This document shows positions 26,379 through 34,765 of a stretch of DNA of 44,091 bases, piece after piece. The stretch is from NCBI GenBank assembly GCA_947442255.1, contig CANEVO010000020.1, positions 1 to 44,091 on the forward strand. Reading direction: 5' to 3'. Under the pieces are notes generated by a model. The model had not been told where the DNA came from, made no database searches, and saw only the letters and a list, made by a program, of their open reading frames with translations. The position numbers were made by a program, and so were the translations under genes. Within the stretch, counting starts at the first letter, position 1. Each line of letters begins with the position of its first letter. Origin of the DNA: Opitutia bacterium (GTDB lineage: Bacteria > Verrucomicrobiota > Verrucomicrobiae > Opitutales > Opitutaceae).

Positions 26379-27338
26379 TCATCGGTGGCCTCCATTGCCC
26401 CCGCGGGTACGGCGAATCTGCCGCCCGCGCCGCATCCGTTCCTGCATGAATTCGAACAACGCCAGCTCCAGCGGCTGGGCGGTGGAGAGCCGGTGATACG
26501 TGATGCCGAGCTTTTGGCACGTCGCCCGCAGCGCGGTGCAATGCTCCTCGAGTTTCTTCACGTAAGCGGGGCGCGCGGCGACGGGGTCGATGTACAGCGT
26601 GCGCGCGGACTCGATGTCCTCGAACAGGGCCGGTTGCTCCAGCCCGAGGACCAGCTCGGCCGGGTCGAGCACCTGAAACACACTGACCTCGTGCCCGCCC
26701 GCCGTGAGGGCGATGAGGTTGCGCTCCAGCCGGTCGAGTGGCGCGAGAAAATCGGACACCAGCGCGACGAGCCCGCGTTTGCGGACGAGCGACATGATGC
26801 GCTCCAGCGGTGCGACCAGGTTCGTACCGCTCCCGGTGCCGGACTTTTCCAAAGTAAACATCAACTGGCGGAGATGCCCGGCCCGGTGGCGGGCGGGCAG
26901 AAAGTCGCGCACCTTTTCGTCGAAGGTCAGCAGGCCGATGGCATCGCCCTGCAAATGTAGGAAATACGCCAGCGTGGCCGCGAGTGTGGCGGCATAGTTC
27001 GCCTTGGTATACGAACGCGAACCATAATCCATCGACCGGCTTTGGTCGACCAGCAGGTGACAGCGCAGGTTAGTCTCGTCCTCGAATTTCTTGATGAAAA
27101 AGCGATCGCTGCGCGCGTAGACCCGCCAGTCGAGATAGCGCGGGTCGTCGCCCGGCGTGTACTGGCGGTATTCCGTGAATTCGACGGAGAAACCATGATA
27201 CGGACTGCGATGGAGACCGTTCCAGAACCCCTCGACGACCGCCCGCGCCCGCAACTCGAGGCTGCGAATGCTCATCAACGCCTGCGGGTCGATGAGCTTC
27301 GCGGCGGAAAGCCGGGGGTTGGCGGCGGGTGCGATCAT
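26379..27338 (-). CDS. DUF58 domain protein (vWA-like)
   Basis: A 319-residue DUF58 protein. The hallmark block VEFTEYRQYTPGDDPRYLDW is at residues 52-71, and the metal-ion-dependent adhesion site is intact (D98-Q-S100-R-S102 in LLVDQSRSMDYG). No membrane segment is seen, so it is cytosolic. DUF58 proteins are regular partners of MoxR ATPases; they are thought to link the ATPase to its membrane vWA partners. The gene lies 42 bases downstream of the MoxR gene and 49 bases upstream of the BatA-like gene in the same operon. The C-terminal end is rich in Arg and Gly. Confidence 0.92.
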   Translation of the reverse strand: MIAPAANPRLSAAKLIDPQALMSIRSLELRARAVVEGFWNGLHRSPYHGFSVEFTEYRQYTPGDDPRYLDWRVYARSDRFFIKKFEDETNLRCHLLVDQSRSMDYGSRSYTKANYAATLAATLAYFLHLQGDAIGLLTFDEKVRDFLPARHRAGHLRQLMFTLEKSGTGSGTNLVAPLERIMSLVRKRGLVALVSDFLAPLDRLERNLIALTAGGHEVSVFQVLDPAELVLGLEQPALFEDIESARTLYIDPVAARPAYVKKLEEHCTALRATCQKLGITYHRLSTAQPLELALFEFMQERMRRGRQIRRTRGGNGGHR

Positions 27339-27380
27339 GATGGAGGCGGCGCCCCGGCACGAGCGCCGGGGCCGGTCGGG

Positions 27381-28427
27381 TTACGCGACCCTCCCGGCGG
27401 GCACCTTCGCCGCTTCCAGCAACCGCTTGACGACTTCGTCGACGCGAATGCCTTCGGCCTCCGCCCGATAGTTCAGGAGCACGCGGTGCCGCAGCGCCGG
27501 CGCCGCGAGGGCCTGGATGTCCTCGACCGTCACGTGCGCCCGGCCTTGCAACAGGGCACGGGCCTTCGCCCCGAGAATCAGAAACTGTCCGGCGCGGGTG
27601 CCGGCCCCCCAACTCACCCACTCGTTGACGAAATCGGGAGTGCCGGGCTGGTTCGGGCGCGAAGCGGCGGCAAGTTGCACGGCATAGCGCACCATTTCCT
27701 CCGCGACGGGCACCTTGCGGACCAACTCATGGAAACGCAGGACATCCTCCCCGGTAAACAGGGGTTCGATCGCCGCGGGCCGGCCGCCGGTCGTCTGCGT
27801 GACCACCTGGACCTCGTCGGCTTCGGGCAGGTAATCCATCACGACATTGAACATGAAGCGGTCCAGCTGCGCCTCGGGCAGAGGATAGGTTCCCTCCATT
27901 TCGATCGGGTTCTGCGTGGCTAGGACGAAGAACGGCTCCTCCAGGACGTGCCGGACTCCGGCGGCCGTGACCTGATGCTCCTGCATCGCCTCGAGCAGGG
28001 CGGCCTGGGTCTTCGGCGGCGTGCGGTTGATCTCGTCGGCGAGGATCATGTTCGCGAACACCGGGCCGCGCACGAACGTCATCTTCCGGCCGCCATCCGC
28101 TTCCTGCAAAATTTCCGTGCCGGTGATATCCGCCGGCATCAGGTCGGGCGTGAACTGGATGCGTTGGAACTTGAGGTGAAAAATCTGCGCGATCGATTTC
28201 ACGAGCAGCGTCTTCGCCAGGCCGGGGGCGCCCGTGATGAGGCAGTGCCCGCCGGCGAGCAGCGCGATCATGATCTGTTCGATCACGGCGCGCTGGCCGA
28301 CGATGACTTTGGCCAGTTCGGCATCGATGCGCGCCCGGCCGGCCAGCAGGTGCTCGGCGGTTTCGCGCTCAACGGTGAAGGCGTCACGGGGAGGAGGTTG
28401 CGGGATGGTGTCGGCGGGGATGCTCAT
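27381..28427 (-). CDS. MoxR-family AAA+ ATPase
   Basis: A 348-residue MoxR AAA+ ATPase. Walker A is G66-A-P-G-L-A-K-T73 and Walker B is in MILADEINR (D131-E132). The MoxR-specific stretch FQRIQFTPDLMPADITGTEI and the sensor-1 region FFVLATQNPIEMEGTYPLPE are present, with LDRFMF as arginine-finger region. MoxR proteins are chaperone-like ATPases that load metals or mature partner complexes through vWA proteins. It is the only ATPase of this operon and so the likely energy source for the whole set. ATG 28427 gives a proline-rich leader of 15 residues before the family homology. Confidence 0.93.
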   Translation of the reverse strand: MSIPADTIPQPPPRDAFTVERETAEHLLAGRARIDAELAKVIVGQRAVIEQIMIALLAGGHCLITGAPGLAKTLLVKSIAQIFHLKFQRIQFTPDLMPADITGTEILQEADGGRKMTFVRGPVFANMILADEINRTPPKTQAALLEAMQEHQVTAAGVRHVLEEPFFVLATQNPIEMEGTYPLPEAQLDRFMFNVVMDYLPEADEVQVVTQTTGGRPAAIEPLFTGEDVLRFHELVRKVPVAEEMVRYAVQLAAASRPNQPGTPDFVNEWVSWGAGTRAGQFLILGAKARALLQGRAHVTVEDIQALAAPALRHRVLLNYRAEAEGIRVDEVVKRLLEAAKVPAGRVA

Positions 28428-28481
28428 GAAAGTGAATTTTTCTGGAAGGGGCGGAGGTCGGTCAGGCTGGGCGCGCAGAGG

Positions 28482-29465
28482 CTAATGCGTCATCAGATAG
28501 AAGATCAGGTTGATCCCGAGGGGATAGGAGACCTTTTCGGAGAAGGTGCGGAAATACGCATCGTTTTCCCCCTCACGCTCCCAACCGTCGGGGATGTCGC
28601 TGTTGTGGATGGCGAGGACCATGATGCGCTGCTTGTTGTCCAGCCACGCGCGCACGTGCATCGTCTCGGAGCCTTCGCCGCGATCGACCCGCTGCAAACG
28701 CGAGTTCGGATCGCGCGGATCGTGATTACGGTTCCAAAACTGAAGGGTCGGCACCTGCAGCTCCTGCATCGGCCGCTTGAGGTCAAAGATGCAGTGAAAA
28801 ATCGGATGATCTGTGGTCAGCTCGGTCCACGGGGTGTCCGGCAGGATGCGCTTCATTTCCGCCTCGAAGCCATGCCACTCCCGCTGACTCCAGAAATCGT
28901 TCACGAGAAGTACGCCGCCATTGCGAAGGTAGTTCTGCAAAGCGGAGAGTTCGTCGTCCCGGAGCCGGATATAGCCCGCATGCTCCATGTAGATCATCGG
29001 GTAGTCGGGGAGCGTCGGGTCGCTGAGCTTCAGCACCCGGCCGTCGGGATCGACCTTCGTCGAGGTGAGCTGCTGGAGCCGGTAGGAAAAATTCAAATCG
29101 GCATCCGGAAAGTCCACCCACCAGCCGAGCCGCGGGCCGCGGCCCCACCCGGACAGCGGCGGCCGTCCGCCCGCGTAGGGATCGGACTTGAAGACGATGC
29201 GGGCAAAGGTGAAGACATCCTTCTCGAAGCCGCGCGGGTTGGTCCATTCCGGCGTGCCGGTGCTGTGCGAGACGACTTCCCGCGCCGTCTTTACGGTGTC
29301 CTCGTTGATCACGCCCCCGCCCTCCATCGGCACATACGAGCTGTCATCCTCGTTGGCGCCGCGAATATTCCCGGGGCGCCCGCCCCGCCCGCCCTGGGCT
29401 TGGGCGACGGTCAACCCAGCCAGCAGCATGGCACCGACGAGATGGATGATTCTCTGCGCGCTCAT
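28482..29465 (-). CDS. Exported DUF4159 protein (copy 2)
   Basis: A 327-residue exported protein of the DUF4159 family. A signal peptide (IIHLVGAMLLAGLTVAQAQG) is followed by a Gly/Arg-rich linker. The DUF4159 fold shows in FTFARIVFKSDPY, DFPDADLNFSYRLQQLTSTK, YIRLRDDELSALQNYLRNGG with VLLVNDFW, and DHPIFHCIF. It ends GINLIFYLMTH, nearly the same as its upstream paralogue (29467-30339). This pair arose by tandem duplication; the copies keep the order of motifs but differ in linkers. DUF4159 is a ThuA/glutamine-amidotransferase-like fold without an established activity. It begins one base after the paralogue's stop and ends 54 bases before MoxR. Confidence 0.88.
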   Translation of the reverse strand: MSAQRIIHLVGAMLLAGLTVAQAQGGRGGRPGNIRGANEDDSSYVPMEGGGVINEDTVKTAREVVSHSTGTPEWTNPRGFEKDVFTFARIVFKSDPYAGGRPPLSGWGRGPRLGWWVDFPDADLNFSYRLQQLTSTKVDPDGRVLKLSDPTLPDYPMIYMEHAGYIRLRDDELSALQNYLRNGGVLLVNDFWSQREWHGFEAEMKRILPDTPWTELTTDHPIFHCIFDLKRPMQELQVPTLQFWNRNHDPRDPNSRLQRVDRGEGSETMHVRAWLDNKQRIMVLAIHNSDIPDGWEREGENDAYFRTFSEKVSYPLGINLIFYLMTH

Positions 29466-29466
29466 G

Positions 29467-30339
29467 CTAGTGGGTCATCACGTAGAAAATGATGTTTATG
29501 CCCAGCGGATAGGCGATCTTCTCGGAGAAATTCTTGAAGTAGTACTCGTACTCCCCCTCGCGCTCCCAACCGTCGCCATTGTCGGTGTTGTGGGTCGCGA
29601 AGACCATCAGCCGGCCCTTGTCGTCCGTGATCGCCCGGTGGTGCACGGCCTGCGTGTCGCCATCGTGGTTCTCCCACGTCACCCCCGTGTACTGGCTTTC
29701 CTCGCCGGTGCGGACGTTCGGCACCTGCCCCTTCGCCTTGATCTCGAACACACAGTGGTAGATCGGATGGTCGAGCGAGGTCTCGACGAAGCTGCGCTCC
29801 GGCAATACGCGCTTCATTTCGCGCTCCACATTCTGCCAGGCGGAATCGCCCCAAAAATCGTCGAACATCAGAAAGCCGCCGTTCAGGAGATATTTTCGCA
29901 AGGCCGCGATCTCGGCATCGTTGAACGAGAGTGCGCCGGGTTCCACGATGTAGATCCAGGGAAACTCGCTTAGGTCGGGATCGGTGAGACTCACGAACCG
30001 GCCGTCCGGGTCCGTCTTCATCGACGTCATTTGCTGCAGCCGGTAAGAAAGGTTGAGATCGCTGTCCGGAGCGTCGGTCAGCCAACCGCCGCCACCCCGC
30101 CGGCCGTACCAACCCCCGCCCCAGTCGCTGCTATAGCGGATGCGCGCGAAAGTGAACACGTCCTTCTCGAATCCCCGGCTATTCGTCCAGGTCGGCGTGC
30201 CGGTGCTGCCCGAGGGCATCTGGCGCGGATTGGTGAGGCCCTCGCTCCAACCACTCCGGCCGCCGTAACCCCGCCGCTGCGCCACCACAAAGCCGGCGAC
30301 GGCCAGAAAGAGGACGAGAGCGGCAACAAGCCGTTTCAT
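29467..30339 (-). CDS. Exported DUF4159 protein (copy 1)
   Basis: A 290-residue exported DUF4159 protein. The signal peptide is MKRLVAALVLFLAVAGFVVA. A Gly/Arg/Trp-rich segment (RRGYGGRSGW, DWGGGWYGRRGGGGW) follows, and then the DUF4159 core: DAPDSDLNLSYRLQQMTSMK, LSFNDAEIAALRKYLLNGGF, LMFDDFWGDSAWQNVEREMK and DHPIYHCVFEI. The end GINIIFYVMTH matches copy 2. ATG 30339 overlaps the stop of the TPR/peptidase gene as ATGA, which decides the start. The role is unknown. Export, together with membrane-anchored vWA proteins, suggests a periplasmic component. Confidence 0.88.
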   Translation of the reverse strand: MKRLVAALVLFLAVAGFVVAQRRGYGGRSGWSEGLTNPRQMPSGSTGTPTWTNSRGFEKDVFTFARIRYSSDWGGGWYGRRGGGGWLTDAPDSDLNLSYRLQQMTSMKTDPDGRFVSLTDPDLSEFPWIYIVEPGALSFNDAEIAALRKYLLNGGFLMFDDFWGDSAWQNVEREMKRVLPERSFVETSLDHPIYHCVFEIKAKGQVPNVRTGEESQYTGVTWENHDGDTQAVHHRAITDDKGRLMVFATHNTDNGDGWEREGEYEYYFKNFSEKIAYPLGINIIFYVMTH

Positions 30340-32972
30340 CGTTGAGCCGGGCGGACTTCCGGCCCGGAGGGCGTCACCACGGCCGACGCCGGAACAGGCT
30401 TCGGCGTTGCGGCGTCGCCGCGTTTCAACTCCTGCAGCAAGCGCAGCGCCTCGCGATAACGGGGCGTTTCCTCCAGCGCGAGCAACACGTGCTGCCGGGC
30501 CTCGGCCGTTTCGCCGCGTCGGCGCAACACTTGCGCCAGCTGAAAATGCGCATCGGCCGGATCGGGTGCGTCCAGCTGCAATAAGGTGCGCCACGCGACC
30601 ACGGCATTCGAGTCGTTGCCCGTGGCCGCGCTCGCCCGTGCGAGATAACGATAGGGTGGCGCGACCAGCGGATTCACCGCGAGGTATCGCTCGACGTTGC
30701 GCTCCACCGTCGGCCAGTCCGCCTCGAGCGCCGCCAGCTCCATCAGGCGCAGGTAGGCATCCGGCGACTCGTCGTCGACCTCGACCCATTGCTTCAAGGC
30801 CGCGCGCTCCGCCGCCGTGTCGCCGAGGGCGTGCAGGGCCGCGACGAGCGGGCGATAGGCGGAATCCCCGCCTTTCTGCCGGGGATAAAGCGCGACGAGC
30901 CGCTCGAGGGCGGTGCGCGCCCCGGTCCACTTCTGCGCCTCGGCGGCACGGGCCGCCCGATACCGGAGCAGCCAGTAATTGTCGGGGTGATCCTTCTCCC
31001 ACTCCGCCAGCGCGGCCGCGCCATCCGCGGTGAACAATTCCGCGGCCGGCTTTTCCCAATTGAGCTTCGGCGCCAGCGCCGCCGCGACTTCCCGGGCGTG
31101 CTGCGCAAATTCGGTCTCGAGCCGCGCCAGCGGCACCGTGTTTTTTTCCAGGGCCGCGTTAATCTCAAGGCCGTCGCGCAGGTCGTTGAGTACCCCCCGC
31201 AGGGCGGCGATCCCGAAGCGCTCCACGATGAATTCAACCACCAGCGAAGATTGGAGATAGGCGAACTGCAGATGCTCGGGCGTCTTGGGCGACAAAAAAG
31301 CCGCGCTCAGTTTGCCGACAGGGACGAGTTCATCCTTCGCAATCATTTCGCGATAGCGGTTGTTCAGCCGCATCCCCCAGGAACGGTCCGCCTGCCGCTC
31401 CTCGTAGACCGAGATGCCCTCGCTCAACCAGCGCGGCATCTTGTTTTTGGTCAGCTGCAACGTCACCACATGGCAAAATTCGTGCCAGAGCACGGACTCC
31501 CAGTTGGTCGGCGTGCCGCTGGTCGCCGGGCTGTTGGCGGTGACGACGCGGCCGAAACACACGCCGAGAAAACCGGCCACATCCGGCAGCCCGAAGGTCC
31601 GCACGGCGAAGTCCTTCTGTTCGGCAAAAATCTCCACGTACGTCGGCCGCGCGAGTTCGGCGCCGTATTTTTCGACCAGCACATGCCGGGCCCGCCGCAG
31701 CAGGCCGAGCACGCGCGAACCGTAGACCGCCACTTCCGGCTCCGCCATGCGCACGACGAAATCGTCGCTCGTGAGCGTCGCATACTTCGCCATCGTGTCG
31801 CGCAGGGTGACGAGGTTGTAGGCCTCGACGTCGTAGTCGTCGCGTTCATGCACGGCTTGGGCCAGCGCCCAGCCCTCCGTTTCTTCGCCGAGCCGCAACA
31901 GGGTCTGCGCCAGTTCGGCCGAGGAGCGCAGGAAAAGGGGATCGAACTCCCGTGAACGCCGCAGATAAACCGCCGCCTCGGCAAATCGGTATTTCTGGGC
32001 CAGTTTCTGGCCGATGAGAAAATCCACCCGGGGATTGCGCGGCCAGCTGCCGAGCGCCTGCTCGCGGGCGGCGTCCTCCCCCACCGCGTCGTTGCGCAGG
32101 TGGGCCAGCACGGCGCGGTAGGCCCACGCGTCGGCGTGATGCGGATTCACCGCGATCACCCGGTCGAGCACCCGCGCCGCCTCGGCATAAGCCTCCCCGT
32201 CGATGTGGTGATCGGCCATCTGCAGCAGGCTCGGCACATGGCGCTCGTTTTGCTTCAAGGCCGCCGCCAGCGATTGCATCGCCACCTGGCGGTTGCTGCC
32301 GGCGTAGGCCCGGGCGCGGCCGGAGAGCAGGTCCGCGTCTTCGGGCAGCCCCTTCAACCCTTCTTCGAAGGCCTTCGCCGCCAGCGCAAAATCCTGTTTG
32401 TCGAGCGCCAATTCCCCGCGCGCGAGATAGACGTCGCGTTGCTTGGGATTCTTCTTCTGGGCCTGACCCAGAATTTTTTCCAGGACATCCTTGGGATCCG
32501 CGCCCAACTCCAGGAACACGCGGGCCAGCACCACCAGTTCGGCCGGCGATCCGTACATCCACATCCGCGATTTCACCAGCCGCTGAATTTCGTCGAGCCG
32601 TTCTTTTGCCTCCTCCGGGCGGCCGTTGGCGAAAGCCACCTCGCGCGCCAGCCAGCGCAACCGGATGCTTTGCGCGTCGCGCCCCAGTGCCTCCCGCATC
32701 GCGGCGTCCGCCTCGCCGTAGCGGCCGACCGCGAGCAACGACTGCACCAGCAGCAGCGACCACTCGCCGTTGGCGGGCGCATCGCTCAGGCCGGCCTGCG
32801 CCGCCTTGATGGCGTCGGCGTGTTTTCCGGCCAGAAAGTCGGCCTGCACCTCCTCCGGCTCGGCGGCGCGCATGACCGGACTCACCGCCAGCATTCCCAG
32901 CAAGAACGCGAGGCTTGCACCCCGCGACCACCCACCCGGACACGCGCCAAAGTGTGCAATCGAACGAATCAT
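30336..32972 (-). CDS. Exported TPR protein with an HExxH (peptidase MA-like) domain
   Basis: An 878-residue protein and the first gene of the nine-gene operon. A signal peptide (hydrophobic SLAFLLGMLAVSPVM, then RAAEPEE) is followed by about ten TPR-like helix pairs (residues about 40-420). A gluzincin-type domain follows, with H497-E498-F-C-H501 in LWHEFCHVVTL and a likely third ligand E518 in WLSEGISVYEE, as in the peptidase MA superfamily. A second TPR block (650-850) closes the protein. It is a probable periplasmic zinc peptidase or a substrate-binding scaffold. ATG 32972 was chosen over an in-frame ATG at 33005 because it gives the better signal peptide. The stop overlaps the next start by ATGA. 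Confidence 0.85.
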   Translation of the reverse strand: MIRSIAHFGACPGGWSRGASLAFLLGMLAVSPVMRAAEPEEVQADFLAGKHADAIKAAQAGLSDAPANGEWSLLLVQSLLAVGRYGEADAAMREALGRDAQSIRLRWLAREVAFANGRPEEAKERLDEIQRLVKSRMWMYGSPAELVVLARVFLELGADPKDVLEKILGQAQKKNPKQRDVYLARGELALDKQDFALAAKAFEEGLKGLPEDADLLSGRARAYAGSNRQVAMQSLAAALKQNERHVPSLLQMADHHIDGEAYAEAARVLDRVIAVNPHHADAWAYRAVLAHLRNDAVGEDAAREQALGSWPRNPRVDFLIGQKLAQKYRFAEAAVYLRRSREFDPLFLRSSAELAQTLLRLGEETEGWALAQAVHERDDYDVEAYNLVTLRDTMAKYATLTSDDFVVRMAEPEVAVYGSRVLGLLRRARHVLVEKYGAELARPTYVEIFAEQKDFAVRTFGLPDVAGFLGVCFGRVVTANSPATSGTPTNWESVLWHEFCHVVTLQLTKNKMPRWLSEGISVYEERQADRSWGMRLNNRYREMIAKDELVPVGKLSAAFLSPKTPEHLQFAYLQSSLVVEFIVERFGIAALRGVLNDLRDGLEINAALEKNTVPLARLETEFAQHAREVAAALAPKLNWEKPAAELFTADGAAALAEWEKDHPDNYWLLRYRAARAAEAQKWTGARTALERLVALYPRQKGGDSAYRPLVAALHALGDTAAERAALKQWVEVDDESPDAYLRLMELAALEADWPTVERNVERYLAVNPLVAPPYRYLARASAATGNDSNAVVAWRTLLQLDAPDPADAHFQLAQVLRRRGETAEARQHVLLALEETPRYREALRLLQELKRGDAATPKPVPASAVVTPSGPEVRPAQR

Positions 32973-33503
32973 GCGGGGTTGGGGAAAGCAGGAATCATGA
33001 CACATTGCGCCAGTTCGCAGGGGGGGGAGACGCCCGACATAAAAAACGGTGATGCGGGGTTCGCATTTTCTCAAGTCCCGCGGTGCAATGGGCGAGCGGA
33101 AAAGTCCTTGGGCAGGGAATGTCCGTCCCGCGACGCATTCGGGTGCCCGCCCCCACCCCAGGGGATCCCCGGCAAACAAGTGGTGGATGGGCTGGGAAGT
33201 TGTACCCGGGGAACCGTCAAACGCCGTCCCGGTCCGTCGATGTTCGTTCGGGGGAAGTCCCTGCGTTGCGCGCTCGGGCTCCGCGGCGGACGCGAAGAGA
33301 CGGGCCCGTTTCAGGTGGATGAATTGAACTGCAGGGATTCCGTCTTCCGGCGGAACTACGAAAACGAAGCGCTGCCTCCAGAGCTGGATGGGGTGGCTGG
33401 TGCGACGAAGCACGGAGCGAGCCGTCCGTTCGTCCAGGCGTCCCAGCCGGGGAAAGAATTTCACAGCGAGAAAGCCGAAAAGAATCCCCGGAGCCAGCGC
33501 GGG
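32973..33503. other. Gene-free stretch upstream of the nine-gene operon
   Basis: I see no gene in these 531 bases. Open frames cross it on both strands but have no recognisable motif. It probably contains the operon promoter close to 32972, though I cannot assign boxes. It is followed by a MITE-like element. Confidence 0.5.
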
Positions 33504-33700
33504 TTAAATAAAAGTGTAGCCATTGCACGCCGCCGCGCTTCCGAGGTGGGGCCGGCTCTCCGAGCCGGCTTGGATGCAGCGCCAGCCTTGCTCTGGCAGG
33601 CGAAAATTATCCGGGAACCCAGGCCGGTTGCGGAGAACCGCCCCACCCACTGAGCTTCAGCCCGCGGGCCACCCCACGGCATGGCTACATCTTTCTTTAG
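33504..33700. repeat. MITE-like element with imperfect terminal inverted repeats
   Basis: The left end reads TAAATAAAAGTGTAGCCATT (33505-33524), then GC. The right end, read in reverse complement from 33699, is TAAAGAAAGATGTAGCCATG, then C. The two match over about 21 bases with a few differences. Between them are about 150 bases without coding, holding a perfect hairpin (GCCGGCTC 33551-33558 / GAGCCGGC 33562-33569) and a second small one (GCCAG...CTGGC). Small size, inverted ends and no gene fit a miniature inverted-repeat element or a REPIN-like unit. No target duplication was established. Confidence 0.5.
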
Positions 33701-33745
33701 CCGCTGTAGCTCGGGGGCATTTGAACGAAACAACCACTACCCCGA

Positions 33746-33920
33746 TGCGCCCCGCTACCTTGTCTTCTGCAGGCGTGGCTTTTCGCCACGATGCCTTGCC
33801 GAGTCGCGGGATAACCCCGCTCCTACGGCTTCAGCAGATCACGCCGAAGCGAGCCTTGGTCGCCTTCGGCGCCGCCGTAGGTGGGTCAACTTCGCGGTAT
33901 CGGACCCAACGCAAACGAAT
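33746..33920. repeat. Dispersed intergenic repeat, copy A
   Basis: This segment is alignable over its whole length with 43103-43240. Shared blocks include TGCGCCCCGC, TTGTCTTCTG, GATGCCTTGCCGA, ACCCCGCT, GCCGAAGC and GACCCAACGC. Copy A has an extra stretch of roughly 35 bases before the last block. In copy B the repeat contains TGTAGGAACGG...CCGCTTCTACA arms able to fold into a long hairpin, as in widespread REP-like TGTAGGAGCGGC elements; in copy A the arms are decayed. Confidence 0.65.
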
Positions 33921-33947
33921 CGGCCCGGCTTCATGGTTTCCGATTGA

Positions 33948-34280
33948 TCAGACGGCCAGCAGATCGAAGGTCACGTGCAGGCCGCGCCCGCCGGGACCGG
34001 GTTCCAGGCGGAGCTGGCCATCGGCGATCTCGGCCACGGACCGGGCGATAGCCAGACCGAGCCCCAGCCCCTGCTGTTCGACCTTCTTCCGGTCAAACTG
34101 CTTAAAGGCGTCGACCTCCACCTGTTGTTCCGCCGTCATGCCCGGGCCTTGATCGGTGATCTCGATCCGGTAGCGCGGGCCCTCGCGGGTGCCGGTGACC
34201 GTCACGGGTTGGCCCGGATGCGAGAACCGCAGGGCCTTGCCCACGATTTCCGCGACCGCCGCGAGGAGAGCCGCAGGGTG
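33948..34280 (-). pseudogene. Histidine-kinase ATPase domain remnant (5' truncated)
   Basis: The frame is the C-terminal HATPase_c domain of a sensor histidine kinase and nothing more. It opens after a TGA at 34283-34281 and reads HPAALLAAVAEIVGKALRFS (N box, with Gly-Lys where N is usual), then YRIEITDQGPGM (G1 box), FKQFDRKKVEQQGLGLGLAI (F and G2 boxes) and a normal end. There is no dimerisation/phosphoacceptor domain, sensor or membrane segment upstream. GTG 34244 would allow a 98-residue product, but that would lack the N box. It is either a decayed gene or an orphan ATPase fragment. Confidence 0.7.
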
Positions 34281-34316
34281 TCAATTTAGTCGCCATCAGG
34301 GCCACGCACTGCGCAT

Positions 34317-34640
34317 TTATTGCTGAAACGTCCGCAGCGGACTTTCGCTCAGGAGCCGGGTGCGGTGGGTGCCGATGCCGCGGCCCGGGCCCCCGGTGGG
34401 AAAGCTGCGTTGAAAAAATTGCATTTTGGATCGCCGAGGTTGAGGACTTGTTCGGAGATCTCCGTGGCTGGCAGTCCCGCGGGCGGAGCGTGGAGGCTCG
34501 CGGGGGGGAAGACAGCCGTGGCTTGCACGAGCCGGAGTCTGTCGTTGGCACGACCCCGGCGCGACGGCCAACAATGCGCGTTTTTTGTCAAAATTTGCGC
34601 ATCGCCGGCGCCCAAACGGGCGTTATCCCAGCCCACCGAT
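34317..34640 (-). pseudogene. Second, frameshifted histidine-kinase ATPase remnant
   Basis: In one minus-strand frame PASLHAPPAGLPATEISEQV (about 34500-34440) resembles the VHNPGxLPxEVxxQ segment of GHKL kinases. In a second frame QRSFPTGGPGRGIGTHRTRL (from about 34412) matches the F and G2 boxes (FQRSFSTKGxGRGIGTYS). The switch falls near 34424, next to runs of A and T. The frame then stops at 34317. The upstream part is unclear (ILTKNA could be a decayed N box). It is a different gene from the remnant at 33948, so two kinase fragments lie in tandem. This is read by eye and less certain than the first remnant. Confidence 0.5.
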
Positions 34641-34765
34641 GAATTCCTCAGGTCGGCCAGTCAGGCCTCCGCGCTGCACCGATTAGGCGAAGCCCGCAGA
34701 CAAATCCTGCCGCCGCGGCCGATAATTAAATGACATGAAGCCGACCGGCGGTTCAAGACTTCGCG

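Noticed and set aside
33217..33528. Open frames in the gap upstream of the nine-gene operon
   Set aside because: Translations such as the minus-strand 103-codon frame are Arg/Ser/Pro-rich, without motifs or a ribosome-binding site, and overlap the MITE-like element.
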